Source of the DNA: Nitrospiraceae bacterium UBA2600 | GTDB lineage: Bacteria > Nitrospirota > Thermodesulfovibrionia > Thermodesulfovibrionales > Thermodesulfovibrionaceae | Length of the DNA: 42,601 nucleotides | NCBI GenBank assembly: GCA_002339325.1 | Contig: DDKK01000027.1 | Coordinates: 37,480 to 80,080 of the forward strand | Reading direction: 5' to 3' | In this document: positions 1 to 8,305 of the stretch, in pieces | How the letters are laid out: each line of letters starts with the position of its first letter | Numbering within the stretch: the first letter of the stretch is position 1 | Program-made: the position numbers and the translations under genes | Notes under the pieces: model-generated | The model's input: only the letters and a program-made list of their open reading frames with translations | What the model was told of the DNA's origin: nothing | Database searches by the model: none

Positions 1-40
1 CCCAAGCTGAAGGTCGCGGGTTCGAATCCCGTCGCCCGCT
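1..40 (+). tRNA. tRNA-Gly (anticodon CCC), 3' part
   Basis: The window opens inside a tRNA, at the anticodon. Using standard numbering, bases 1-3 (CCC) are positions 34-36, followed by AA and the anticodon-stem 3' strand GCTGA. Next come a 5-nt variable loop (AGGTC), a T arm GCGGG-TTCGAAT-CCCGT, an acceptor strand CGCCCGC and discriminator T at 40. The implied 5' acceptor GCGGGCG and the CAAGCTGA arm are typical of bacterial tRNA-Gly. No CCA is encoded; the DNA runs into TTTTTATT. The 5' half lies outside the window, so the anticodon rests on the numbering. Confidence 0.9.
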
Positions 41-57
41 TTTTTATTGGAGGTTAA

Positions 58-843
58 GTGTCATTATTCAGTGAAAATGAATTTGCCCTTCTTATTGATA
101 CAAAAGGTAGAAAATATCTCCTTAAATTAAAAAAAGACGCAGTCTTTTCTTTCCATAAAGGCAATATAAAACTCAATGATATAATTGGCAAGCCCGACGG
201 CTCTACGGTCACTTCTTCAATGGGAGAAAAACTCATAGTTTTCCGGCCAACCCTTGAAGAGTATATTTTAAAAATGCAAAGAGGCGCTCAGATAATATAT
301 CCAAAAGACATTTCAAGAATAATTACGCTTCTTGACATATTTCCCGGAGCAAAAGTATTTGAAGCAGGCACAGGTTCCGGTGCATTAACTATGCATCTAC
401 TCAGAGCTGTATATCCCTATGGAAAGATTATTTCCTACGAAAAGAGAGAGGACTTCTACAAGAGAGCAAAAGAAAACATAGAGAGTTTTATACCGCCCCA
501 AATGTTAGAGTCTCTGTCATTACAAAACAGAGATATCTCTGCCGGTATCGATGATACAGACTTTGACAGGGCAATTTTAGACTTAACAGAACCATGGCTA
601 TTTCTTGATGGAGTAGTAAAAAATCTTAAACAAGGAGGAATTCTTGGCTGTTATCTGACAACAGTCTTACAGATTTATAGTCTTATGGAAGAAGTTGAGA
701 AGCATTACAGTAAAACCCTTTACAAGATTGGAATATTTGAACTCCTTGAAAGAAATTGGGAAAAAGAAGGACTGAGCCTTAGGCCTTCGCTTAGAATGGT
801 TGCTCACACTGGATTTATAGTAGTCTTCAGAAAAATTGGATGA
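58..843 (+). CDS. trmI: tRNA (adenine-N1)-methyltransferase, TrmI family
   Basis: This 261-aa protein is predicted to methylate N1 of A58 in the tRNA T loop, using S-adenosylmethionine. The N-terminal ~95 residues resemble the small beta domain of TrmI. The Rossmann SAM site is EAGTGSG at residues 102-108, and DLTEPW at 175-180 matches the family D-P-x-x-x-EPW-type loop, with T where P is usual. The start is GTG at 58, preceded by GGAGG at 49-53. It lies 17 nt after a tRNA-Gly gene and overlaps the next gene by 4 nt (ATGA). A58 methylation stabilises tRNA in thermophiles, which fits the inferred lifestyle. Confidence 0.9.
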   Translation: MSLFSENEFALLIDTKGRKYLLKLKKDAVFSFHKGNIKLNDIIGKPDGSTVTSSMGEKLIVFRPTLEEYILKMQRGAQIIYPKDISRIITLLDIFPGAKVFEAGTGSGALTMHLLRAVYPYGKIISYEKREDFYKRAKENIESFIPPQMLESLSLQNRDISAGIDDTDFDRAILDLTEPWLFLDGVVKNLKQGGILGCYLTTVLQIYSLMEEVEKHYSKTLYKIGIFELLERNWEKEGLSLRPSLRMVAHTGFIVVFRKIG

Positions 844-2144
844 GTTTTAGATTTCTTCTTGTAAACCCTTGGATATACGACTTCGCAGCTTATAACTTCT
901 GGGCAAGACCCCTTGGACTACTTAAAGTGGCAGAGTTTTTCAGTAGATTTAATTTTAATCTAATTCTAATTGACTGCAGTAATTCTTTCAATCCAAAAAA
1001 ATACGGCACTGGAAAATACGAAACAACTACCGTTGAAAAGCCTGAGAAACTTAAGGCAATTCCAAGGAAATACAAAAGATACGGCATATCAGAAAACCTC
1101 TTTACTGAACTCCTAAAAAAAATTGGCAAAGTTGACTTAATACTCATTACTTCCATCATGTCATACTGGTGGCACGGAATAAAACATTGCATCAATATAT
1201 TAAGAGATATTTTTAAGGATACGCCTATCATTGTCGGAGGTATATATGCAACCCTCTACAAAGAACATGCTGAAAGAAATATTGATGCCGACTACATATA
1301 TACAGGAGAGATTGACGATAGAATTAAAGGGATTATTGAAAAATTTGGAATAAACCTTAAAGAACAGAGGGATAAACGCTTTTACTGGTGGCAGATGGGT
1401 TTCTATAAAGATATGCCTTATGCACCACTGTTGACTTCAACAGGATGTCCTTTCCGCTGTTATTACTGCGCATCCTCTCTTCTCAACCAGACTTTCAAGC
1501 AAAGGCATAAAGAAGAGGTAATAGAAGAGATTAAAGGACTCTATAAACTCGGCGTAAGAGACTTTGCATTCTATGACGATGCTCTTCTTTTCAATGCTGA
1601 TATACATATTAAACCAATTCTAAGAGAGCTAATAAAGGAAAGATTATCCATACGTTTTCACACACCCAATGGACTTCACGCAAGATTTATCGACGAAGAA
1701 CTTGCACTGCTTATGCGACAGACAGGATTTAAAACACTTAGGCTCAGCCTCGAAACTGTGGACATTAAAAGACAGATTGAAAGTAGTGGTAAGGTAACAA
1801 ATGATGACATTGAGAGAGCCGTGTTCTATCTTAAAAAAGCTGGCTTCTCCTCTCAGGAGATAGGTATCTATATAATGTATGGACTTCCAGAACAGAGTTT
1901 GGATGAAGTAAGAAGAGGCATCGAATTTATCAAAAAATTAAAAGTTCGAGTTCATCTGACTGAATTTTCGCCTATCAAAGGCACATACTACTGGCAGGTG
2001 TTAGTAAAAAAAGGAGTTATACCAGACGATTTAGACCCCCTTATGACTAACAACTCTATTTTTTCAGAACTTTTCTGTCAGTATGACAAAAAAGAGCTTG
2101 CTCAGATAAAAATTGATGTTAACAAATACAATCTGCTAATATAG
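840..2144 (+). CDS. Radical SAM protein with N-terminal B12-binding-like domain
   Basis: This is a 434-aa radical SAM enzyme of unknown substrate. The [4Fe-4S]-binding CxxxCxxC is C203-C207-C210 (CPFRCYYC). The first ~190 residues have the fold pattern of a cobalamin-binding domain (NPW near the start, later DTPIIVGG), but I see no DxHxxG histidine motif, so base-on B12 binding is doubtful. The C-terminal half carries the usual radical SAM barrel elements (YGLPEQS). Its start overlaps the trmI stop by 4 nt and it ends 27 nt before mqnB, suggesting co-transcription. It does not look like MqnC or MqnE. The role is not assigned. Confidence 0.8.
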   Translation: MSFRFLLVNPWIYDFAAYNFWARPLGLLKVAEFFSRFNFNLILIDCSNSFNPKKYGTGKYETTTVEKPEKLKAIPRKYKRYGISENLFTELLKKIGKVDLILITSIMSYWWHGIKHCINILRDIFKDTPIIVGGIYATLYKEHAERNIDADYIYTGEIDDRIKGIIEKFGINLKEQRDKRFYWWQMGFYKDMPYAPLLTSTGCPFRCYYCASSLLNQTFKQRHKEEVIEEIKGLYKLGVRDFAFYDDALLFNADIHIKPILRELIKERLSIRFHTPNGLHARFIDEELALLMRQTGFKTLRLSLETVDIKRQIESSGKVTNDDIERAVFYLKKAGFSSQEIGIYIMYGLPEQSLDEVRRGIEFIKKLKVRVHLTEFSPIKGTYYWQVLVKKGVIPDDLDPLMTNNSIFSELFCQYDKKELAQIKIDVNKYNLLI

Positions 2145-2171
2145 AAAACTTTAATACAAGGAGGCTCAAGG

Positions 2172-2840
2172 ATTGTTAGCTTTTTTTTTGCCACAAAAGT
2201 AGAGTCTGAACTGATAAAAAAAGAATTAAAGAAAAAGTCTGAAAATTCAATCGGAAACCTACTATACACAATAGGAAAGTTGGGAAAATATGAGATTGTC
2301 CTTTGTATAACAGGTATCGGCAAAGTAAACGCTGCAATTTCCTCAACCATTGCCTTTCAAAATTTACCAATAAAAAAAGCTCTAATTTCAGGTATTGCCG
2401 GTGCATATCCAAATTCAGGCTTGAATATAGGAGAAATTGTAGTAGCTCAAAAAGAAATAAACGCTGATGAGGGACTTCTAAGAACTTGCAATGACCATCC
2501 TAATTCCTTTCTTTTTTTAAGTATTGAGGAGATAAATCTGGAAATACCTCAAAGCCTTAGAAAGCTAAAAAAAGGAACGTTTCTTACGGTCTCATCATGC
2601 ACGGGCAATCTAAAAAGAGCAAATTTTCTGGAGAGAAAATTTAATGCTGTATGTGAAAATATGGAAGGTTTTGCAATTGCCAAAGCTGCTCAATACTTCA
2701 ATATTCCCACAATGGAGATAAGGGCAATAAGCAACTTTGTAAAAAGCAGACGTAGGCTTTTAAGCCCAATTGAGATAAAGAAAGCTTCAGAGATAATGCA
2801 GAAGTTTATCATAGAGAACATATCTTCCCTTATGGTCTAA
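2172..2840 (+). CDS. mqnB: Futalosine hydrolase (MqnB), non-canonical start
   Basis: It is predicted to cleave futalosine to dehypoxanthine futalosine and hypoxanthine in the futalosine menaquinone pathway. The nucleoside-phosphorylase fold is seen in TGIGKVNAA, SGIAGAYPNSGL and CENMEGFAIAKAA. From 2172 the product is 222 aa, the family's normal length. The N-terminal strand FFFATKVESELIKKEL is encoded upstream of the first canonical in-frame start (TTG at 2280), so that TTG is too late. AAGGAGG at 2158-2164 sits 7 nt before ATT at 2172. TTG at 2173 is better known as a start but is in another frame unless the T9 run (2181-2189) is really T10. The gene ends 2 nt from a convergent kinase gene. 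Confidence 0.85.
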   Translation: MVSFFFATKVESELIKKELKKKSENSIGNLLYTIGKLGKYEIVLCITGIGKVNAAISSTIAFQNLPIKKALISGIAGAYPNSGLNIGEIVVAQKEINADEGLLRTCNDHPNSFLFLSIEEINLEIPQSLRKLKKGTFLTVSSCTGNLKRANFLERKFNAVCENMEGFAIAKAAQYFNIPTMEIRAISNFVKSRRRLLSPIEIKKASEIMQKFIIENISSLMV

Positions 2841-2842
2841 TG

Positions 2843-4687
2843 CTATTTTTTATCTAATCTTTTTATAGGAACGGTAAAGTAAAAAATACTACCCCTGCCA
2901 ATTTGACTTTCAACCCAGATTTTCCCTCCGTGAGCTTCAATAATCTGCTTTGAGATAGGAAGACCAAGCCCTGTTCCTTTAGGTTTTTCTCTCATTATAT
3001 CCCCTACCTGTTTAAACTTCTCAAAGACTTTATCCACATCGGACTCTGGAATTCCTACTCCCGTGTCTTCAACGCTCACAAGTATCTCTCCATTCCTGAG
3101 CTCTGCCCTACAGGCAATGTAACCCCTTTCGGTAAACTTAAGGGCGTTTGAGAAAAGATTTATCATTACTTGAATGAGCCTCTCTCTGTCAGCGTATATC
3201 TTAGGCAAATCAGGTTGAATACTGTGCTGGAAAGGCAAACCCTTCTGTTCAAAAAGGGCAGAAAGTGCTCTGTAAGCATCAAATATTACCTCCTCTATTG
3301 ATATCTCTTCAAAGTTCCACTTTACAGAACCAGACTCAAGCTTTGAGATGTCAAGAATATCATTTATTAGCGAGGTTATTCTTTCACCTTCAGAACGAAT
3401 AATGTCAAAATCTCTGTTGATTTTATTCAAAACCTTATTTATTTTCGTATCTTTTGTATCTATCTGAGGTATGAGAGTGTCTTTAAATTTTCGCTCAATC
3501 ATTTCGACAAAACCGAGTATGGAAGTCAATGGCGTCCGTAGTTCATGACTTACGATTGTTATAAATTCTGTCTTAACTTTGTCAACCTGTTTTTCCTGAG
3601 TTATATCTCTTATGAGAATAACCGAACCTAAGATACCCCTTGCTTCAGAGTCTTCTGAAAAATATTCCTTTTTAATACTCTTTGCCACAGCTTTACCAAA
3701 CCTATTTCTTGTGAGAGTTATTTCAGTTGAAAGTATATCCTCTGTTTTTAAAGAGTTGTTGACCAGTTCAACCAGTTTTTTTCCTAAAATTTCAATATTC
3801 TTACCTATCATTTCATGTTCAGCCAATCCAAACATATCTGAAGCTGCAGGATTTATGTGATTTATTACTCCATCTCTGTCAACAACTATCAAACCATCTG
3901 CCATATTATCAATAATAGTTGTAAGATAGGCAAGAGTATCCTGAAGCTCTACTACCGCATCTTTAAGAGCATACTCGTATCTGTCAAATATCTCATTTAT
4001 GTTATCTGCCATTGACTGCATGGTGTTAGCAAGCAGACCAATCTCATCACTTGACTTTATATCGACCTTTGCACTGAAGTCATGCTTGAGAAGCTTTTTT
4101 GCATACTCCGTAAGTTCATTGAGAGGCTGGGATATCCTATTAACCATAAAATAGGCAAGCACCACGCTAAAGAGAAAAATAAACAGAAGCAAACCAAGTT
4201 GTTTTCCAATAACCGTCCACATTTTTCTGTCAATAATATTTTTGTTCATACCAACATGCACAAATCCTATAGCACCTTCTGTTATTGGTGCTACTACATC
4301 AAGAAACTCTCCCATCCCTTCAATTCTTACATCTCGAATACCTCCTCTGTGAGATTTCGAAAGCTCAACTATCTCTGAGGGAATAGATGGCACAAAGGTA
4401 TGTGATATTATCTCACCTGAGGAATCTATAACAAAAACATAGGATACTCCCTCAATGTCAAGATACTGGTCTATCATTGCCTGAACAGTGGCAGAGTCAA
4501 GATTAAGAATTGTCTCAACCGATGATGAAGCTATGCTGCTTGCTATGGCTGTGCCTTTTGACTTATATTCTTCTGTGAGATTTTCATATAAGTGCCAACC
4601 AGAAAAAATGCTGATTGCAAAGAATATTATGGCAAAAAGAAAAATAATCCCCAGAAGAGTTCTCTGAAATAGCCTTGACATTCTCAT
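2843..4687 (-). CDS. Membrane sensor histidine kinase (sensor-HAMP-PAS-HisKA-HATPase)
   Basis: This 614-aa protein has a transmembrane helix at ~11-29, a periplasmic sensor of ~130 residues, a second helix at ~163-181, and HAMP at ~182-236. A PAS domain follows at ~250-365. The HisKA domain has phospho-acceptor H381 in SHELRTPL, and the ATPase has N box NLFSNALKF, G1 DTGVGIP and G2 GTGLGLPISK. There is no receiver domain, and no response regulator lies nearby. Its ATG overlaps the stop of the upstream binding-protein gene (ATGA), so the two are translationally coupled. I infer that the binding protein presents a ligand to the sensor domain. It is the last gene of a five-gene operon that begins at 8210. 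Confidence 0.9.
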   Translation of the reverse strand: MRMSRLFQRTLLGIIFLFAIIFFAISIFSGWHLYENLTEEYKSKGTAIASSIASSSVETILNLDSATVQAMIDQYLDIEGVSYVFVIDSSGEIISHTFVPSIPSEIVELSKSHRGGIRDVRIEGMGEFLDVVAPITEGAIGFVHVGMNKNIIDRKMWTVIGKQLGLLLFIFLFSVVLAYFMVNRISQPLNELTEYAKKLLKHDFSAKVDIKSSDEIGLLANTMQSMADNINEIFDRYEYALKDAVVELQDTLAYLTTIIDNMADGLIVVDRDGVINHINPAASDMFGLAEHEMIGKNIEILGKKLVELVNNSLKTEDILSTEITLTRNRFGKAVAKSIKKEYFSEDSEARGILGSVILIRDITQEKQVDKVKTEFITIVSHELRTPLTSILGFVEMIERKFKDTLIPQIDTKDTKINKVLNKINRDFDIIRSEGERITSLINDILDISKLESGSVKWNFEEISIEEVIFDAYRALSALFEQKGLPFQHSIQPDLPKIYADRERLIQVMINLFSNALKFTERGYIACRAELRNGEILVSVEDTGVGIPESDVDKVFEKFKQVGDIMREKPKGTGLGLPISKQIIEAHGGKIWVESQIGRGSIFYFTVPIKRLDKK

Positions 4688-5919
4688 TTTTTCCAGTCAC
4701 TCCAATCTCTTATAGGAACAAATTTGCCATCCTTTACAGTAGTGTAGTAGACCTTGTCAAGGGCTTGATGTTTTTTAGGTGAAAAGCTTATTTTCTCGTC
4801 TATTCCAACATCTAAATTTTTTATGGACTCAGCAGCTTTCTTAATCTCCTCTCTTTTAGGTTCTTTGCCCAATTTTTTCAATATCTCTACCATCAACTTT
4901 GCATTCAGGAAACCCTCAAAACTAACAAAACTGTATTTGAGAATTTTATAATCTTTTTCCATTAAATCTGGTGGGGGCAAGGGGTTATATCTATCCATCA
5001 GCTCCCTGTAAAGTCTAACTGCAGGAAGACCCGTATCTTCGTAACTTGGAACTACCTGAGAGTTAATCAGATTTTTAGTGTAGGAAACTCCAGTTTTTCG
5101 CTCTTCCTCAAGAAGAAGATTTATCATGAACTCACTACCTACAAAAGATACATTTGCAATGGGCACATCCCATTTCATATTCCTTGCATCTCTTATAAAA
5201 CCAGCACAGGCCGCATATGCTCCTACAGAGATTATGGCATCAACTCCTGCATTTCTGAGAATTTCAACCTGTTTTGTAAAGCTGTCAGAATACTTTGCTC
5301 CTCTTTTGTAAGTTGCCTCAGCAACAATTTTCCCACCGTATTTAGCAAGAGTTTTCCTCACTCCATTCCAACCACTCCTGCCATAGGCGTCAGCTTGATA
5401 GAATATTCCAATTCTTTTTCTTCCAATTTTGATAAAATTCTCAACAAGTCCGCCTGTTTCCTGCTCATAGGACGCTCTAAGATTAAAGACAAACTCATCA
5501 TAAGGAGGAGTTCTGTGAGGCATGGCACCAGTGAAAGGAAAGAATAGGTAGATGTTTCTGTCGCTGTTACTCTTTAAAATTGGAAGAATTCTCGTTACTG
5601 TTGGAGTTCCCACATAATTGAAAAGAGCAAAAACCTTATCTTCTTCTATAAGTTTTACTGTATTTTTAATGGTAGGTATGGGATTGTAACCATCGTCATA
5701 GGCCTTTATTACTATTTTTCTGCCGTTTATGCCACCTTTTTCGTTGATGTAAGAAAAATAGGCCATTGCTCCTCTGTAAAGCTCTATACCTAATCCACCT
5801 GTAGGACCTTTAAAAGCAGCAGACATACCCAGCACAATAACATCTTCCTGTTGGGCATAAAGAAAGGTTGGAAATAGAATCAGTATAACTAACGAAATCC
5901 TTAAAACTGCACTTGACAT
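4684..5919 (-). CDS. Type 1 periplasmic binding protein (Peripla_BP_6/LivK-like), no ABC partner
   Basis: This is a 411-aa secreted solute-binding protein. A signal peptide covers ~1-22 (hydrophobic run ending LYAQQ). The mature part starts with the family pattern IVLGMSAAFKGPTGGLG and then AYFSYINEKGGINGRKI. Later segments (RIGIFYQADAYGRSGW, DAIISVGAYAA) fit the two-lobed type 1 fold of branched-chain amino acid binding proteins. The ligand cannot be read from the sequence. No permease or ATPase gene is present, and the next gene is a histidine kinase overlapping its stop. The start is ATG with GGAGGAG 7 nt upstream, lying inside the end of the TusA gene (19-nt overlap). A sensory role is inferred. 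Confidence 0.88.
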   Translation of the reverse strand: MSSAVLRISLVILILFPTFLYAQQEDVIVLGMSAAFKGPTGGLGIELYRGAMAYFSYINEKGGINGRKIVIKAYDDGYNPIPTIKNTVKLIEEDKVFALFNYVGTPTVTRILPILKSNSDRNIYLFFPFTGAMPHRTPPYDEFVFNLRASYEQETGGLVENFIKIGRKRIGIFYQADAYGRSGWNGVRKTLAKYGGKIVAEATYKRGAKYSDSFTKQVEILRNAGVDAIISVGAYAACAGFIRDARNMKWDVPIANVSFVGSEFMINLLLEEERKTGVSYTKNLINSQVVPSYEDTGLPAVRLYRELMDRYNPLPPPDLMEKDYKILKYSFVSFEGFLNAKLMVEILKKLGKEPKREEIKKAAESIKNLDVGIDEKISFSPKKHQALDKVYYTTVKDGKFVPIRDWSDWKK

Positions 5920-6125
5920 CTTTTAACTCCTCCGCCCTCGTCCCTAATCCAAAGAAGAACCTTATTGTTTCTTCGGCACCAGTTTTTAACATCATTTTCA
6001 AAGGTAGGACAGTCAGCAACAACTTCAAGAATATCTCCCTTTTTCATTTTTAAAGCCTTAATTGTCATCTGTATGGTAGGCTGGGGACATTTTAAGCCCC
6101 TCGCATCAAATACTATTAAAGCCAC
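5901..6125 (-). CDS. TusA-family sulfur carrier protein
   Basis: This is a 74-aa SirA/TusA-fold protein. The persulfide-carrying cysteine is C13 in GLKCPQP, and further cysteines are C39, C50 and C70. The DCPTFENDVKNWC stretch is characteristic of this family. It starts at GTG (6125) with GGAGGAG 5 nt upstream, and overlaps the HdrA-like gene by 20 nt and the binding-protein gene by 19 nt. TusA proteins pass sulfane sulfur between enzymes. Next to an HdrA-like flavoprotein and a ferredoxin, it may deliver or accept sulfur in an oxidation or reduction reaction (inference). It differs in subfamily features from the second TusA at 20814. Confidence 0.92.
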   Translation of the reverse strand: MALIVFDARGLKCPQPTIQMTIKALKMKKGDILEVVADCPTFENDVKNWCRRNNKVLLWIRDEGGGVKRCQVQF

Positions 6126-7932
6126 CCTCTCTCCTCCTTAAAGCATATAAAATTCCTTCTATTTCAGCCTCTATCTGTTCAGTTGTAAATCCTGCTAAGT
6201 CTATGGCCTTGGCAGGACAGCTAACCACACATATTCCACATCCCTCACACAGAGCCTCGATTAAAGTTGGAGAATTCATCTCCAGTTCAATAGCCTTATA
6301 TGGACACTGGATAATGCAAATGCCACATTTTTTGCATCTATTATAATCTATTTTAGCTATGACTGGTGATTTAATAATTCTCCCATCTCCGAGTTCTGAA
6401 AGAATTTTTCCCACTGCTGAAAACGCATCTGTTACGGCCTCCTCTACACTCATCGCTTCTTTTATGGAACCAACCGGAACTATACCCGAAATTTCAGAAA
6501 TACTGTCTCCACTTATAATCGCTGGGCATAAAACCACCACGTCAACTTCATATCTCCTATCCTTAAAATCTATGAGAATGGACTCGTCAGACCTTACTGA
6601 AAGCTCATCTATGTTTTCATATCTTACAATCTCAACAAGAGGGTCTTTTATTGAGCTTTGATAAAGCTCATAGGCTCTTCTACCAGGAAGGACTATCTCC
6701 TTCACGAAATGTGTGATTTTAAGTTCTCCATATCTTTGCCTCAGAATTCTATTGAATTTAAAGGCATACTGACAGCAGACTTTGCTGCAGTAGGGCTTGT
6801 ATCTCTCATCAAGGCTTCCAACGCAATGAATTATGGCTATACTTTCAGGGTCTTTTCCGTTTTTCGTAAGAATCTCTCCCTTGCTTGGTCCTTCTACATT
6901 TAGAATTTCCTCAAACTCAATGGCATTGTATATGTAATCAGCCTTTCCGTAGCCAAGATTTGAGAAGATACTGCAGTCAATAAGATTAAACCCAGTAGCC
7001 CATATAACTGAGCCTACCTTTATTTTTTCAACCTTCTCTGATTCACTAAAATCAATTGCGCCTTCAACGGGGCATTCTACCTTACATAGACTACAAGTAT
7101 CTCCTTTAAAATTAAGGCAGTTTTCCAAGTTTATTCTTGCCACAGGAGGTAATTTTATTGGGTCTACCCTTATAGCTCCTTCAGTGCATATGTCCTCGCA
7201 GGCTGAACAGCCTATGCATTTTTTTGGATTTACATAGGTTGGTTTTGTCAAAAATTCTGCATAAATATTTCCAAAATAGCCTTTTATCTCTCTTATTTCA
7301 GCATTCAGTCTTAACTCAACAGAACCATTTAAAATCTCCTCAATCATCGGATGGACATAGCAAGGAGCGCAGCTTAGGTCAGGAAAAAGTTTTTCAAATC
7401 TTGAAATCTTACCTCCAAGAAAATCCTCTCTCTCAATCAAGAACACTTTTCTTCCCGTCTTCGAAAGCAATAATGCCGCATTTATTCCCGAAATGCCTCC
7501 TCCTACCACAAGAACATCTTGGCAGACGGGAAATTCCGAATATGCGAGGGGAGTCTGCTTTTTGAGTCTATCCAATGCTCCTTTGAAAAGGGCATAGGCT
7601 TTGTGGATAGCCGCTTCTTTGTCTTTCGTCACCCATGCCACCTGTTCTCTCAAGTTTACAATGTTGACCATGTAAGGATTAATACCTGCCCTTTTAGCAA
7701 TCTCTTCAAACAGAGAACCTTTGTTATGAATTGAACAGGCGAGAATAATTAAACCCTCGGGGTTCTTCTCAGAGAGCCTCTCCGATAATACCCTCTGAGA
7801 GTCTTCTGAACAGGCAAGGTCAAATCTTTCAATCCATTCGACTTCTTTTGAAATTAAATCTCTTAAATCATTAAAGGAAATCTTTTCATCTATCTGGCCT
7901 GAACAACTGCAGAAAATTACCCCGATATTCAA
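6106..7932 (-). CDS. HdrA-like FAD/iron-sulfur electron-transfer protein
   Basis: This 608-aa protein resembles HdrA of heterodisulfide reductases (also QmoA). FAD site: GGGISG at 144-149. An inserted ferredoxin module has cysteines 239/242/245/249 and 272/280/283/287. The HdrA signature HCVGS...YCSKVCC has C370, C382, C386 and C387. Two C-terminal [4Fe-4S] motifs are at 533/536/539/543 and 562/565/568/572. Start is TTG at 7932; an in-frame stop lies just upstream and a G-rich SD (GGTGGGGG) precedes it. A ferredoxin gene lies 53 nt upstream and tusA overlaps its end. No HdrB or HdrC is encoded nearby, so the partner that would complete electron bifurcation or confurcation is unknown. Confidence 0.9.
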   Translation of the reverse strand: MNIGVIFCSCSGQIDEKISFNDLRDLISKEVEWIERFDLACSEDSQRVLSERLSEKNPEGLIILACSIHNKGSLFEEIAKRAGINPYMVNIVNLREQVAWVTKDKEAAIHKAYALFKGALDRLKKQTPLAYSEFPVCQDVLVVGGGISGINAALLLSKTGRKVFLIEREDFLGGKISRFEKLFPDLSCAPCYVHPMIEEILNGSVELRLNAEIREIKGYFGNIYAEFLTKPTYVNPKKCIGCSACEDICTEGAIRVDPIKLPPVARINLENCLNFKGDTCSLCKVECPVEGAIDFSESEKVEKIKVGSVIWATGFNLIDCSIFSNLGYGKADYIYNAIEFEEILNVEGPSKGEILTKNGKDPESIAIIHCVGSLDERYKPYCSKVCCQYAFKFNRILRQRYGELKITHFVKEIVLPGRRAYELYQSSIKDPLVEIVRYENIDELSVRSDESILIDFKDRRYEVDVVVLCPAIISGDSISEISGIVPVGSIKEAMSVEEAVTDAFSAVGKILSELGDGRIIKSPVIAKIDYNRCKKCGICIIQCPYKAIELEMNSPTLIEALCEGCGICVVSCPAKAIDLAGFTTEQIEAEIEGILYALRRREGGFNSI

Positions 7933-7985
7933 AAGTCGCCCCCACCCCTTCTTGAAGATGGAGATATTTTAACACAAAAAAACGT

Positions 7986-8210
7986 TTATTCTTCTACAAA
8001 CACTTCAATTGCAATATCTGGGCAGACGACAGCACACATTGCACAGCCCATACAGTCATCGGGATTAGCAAAATAGGCAGGAAAATATCCTGAGGAGTTA
8101 AAATTCGATGATATATCTATACATCCCTTAGGACAGGTCAGAAGGCAATACTTACAGCCTTTACATCTCTCAGAGTTAATCTCTATCTTTCCTTTCTTTG
8201 CAGTCCGCAT
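7986..8210 (-). CDS. 2x[4Fe-4S] ferredoxin (2-oxoacid oxidoreductase delta-subunit-like)
   Basis: This is a 74-aa bacterial-type ferredoxin with two full cluster motifs: C16/C19/C22/C26P and C53/C56/C59/C63P. The linker (NSSGYFPAYF) resembles KorD/VorD delta subunits of 2-oxoacid:ferredoxin oxidoreductases, but no alpha, beta or gamma subunit follows. Instead, the HdrA-like gene follows after 53 nt. It probably donates to or accepts electrons from that protein (inference). It is the first gene of the operon. It has no Shine-Dalgarno, and a promoter places the transcript start at or next to its ATG. Confidence 0.9.
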   Translation of the reverse strand: MRTAKKGKIEINSERCKGCKYCLLTCPKGCIDISSNFNSSGYFPAYFANPDDCMGCAMCAVVCPDIAIEVFVEE

Positions 8211-8216
8211 ACAAAA

Positions 8217-8246
8217 ATTCTAAAACTTTAAGAAAGAATAAGTCAA
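8217..8246 (-). promoter_or_regulatory. Sigma-70-type promoter of the ferredoxin-HdrA-TusA-PBP-kinase operon
   Basis: On the minus strand, TTGACT (8246-8241) is followed by an 18-nt spacer and TAGAAT (8222-8217). Each hexamer matches 5 of 6 consensus bases. The -10 ends exactly 6 nt before the ferredoxin ATG, which predicts a leaderless or nearly leaderless mRNA. Confidence 0.6.
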
Positions 8247-8305
8247 ACCTAAGAGACTTAGACAAGTATTGACTTTTTGTTAGAAGGCTTTTCAAACTAT
8301 GCTTT

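Noticed and set aside
4082..4378. Open frame opposite the first histidine kinase
   Set aside because: Antisense to the helix/HAMP region of a certain gene, with low-complexity Lys/His composition and no family resemblance.
8298..8303. TATGCT as the -10 of rlmI
   Set aside because: It is only 2 nt before the ATG, which would place the transcript start inside the coding region; the weaker CAAACT fits better but is unproven.
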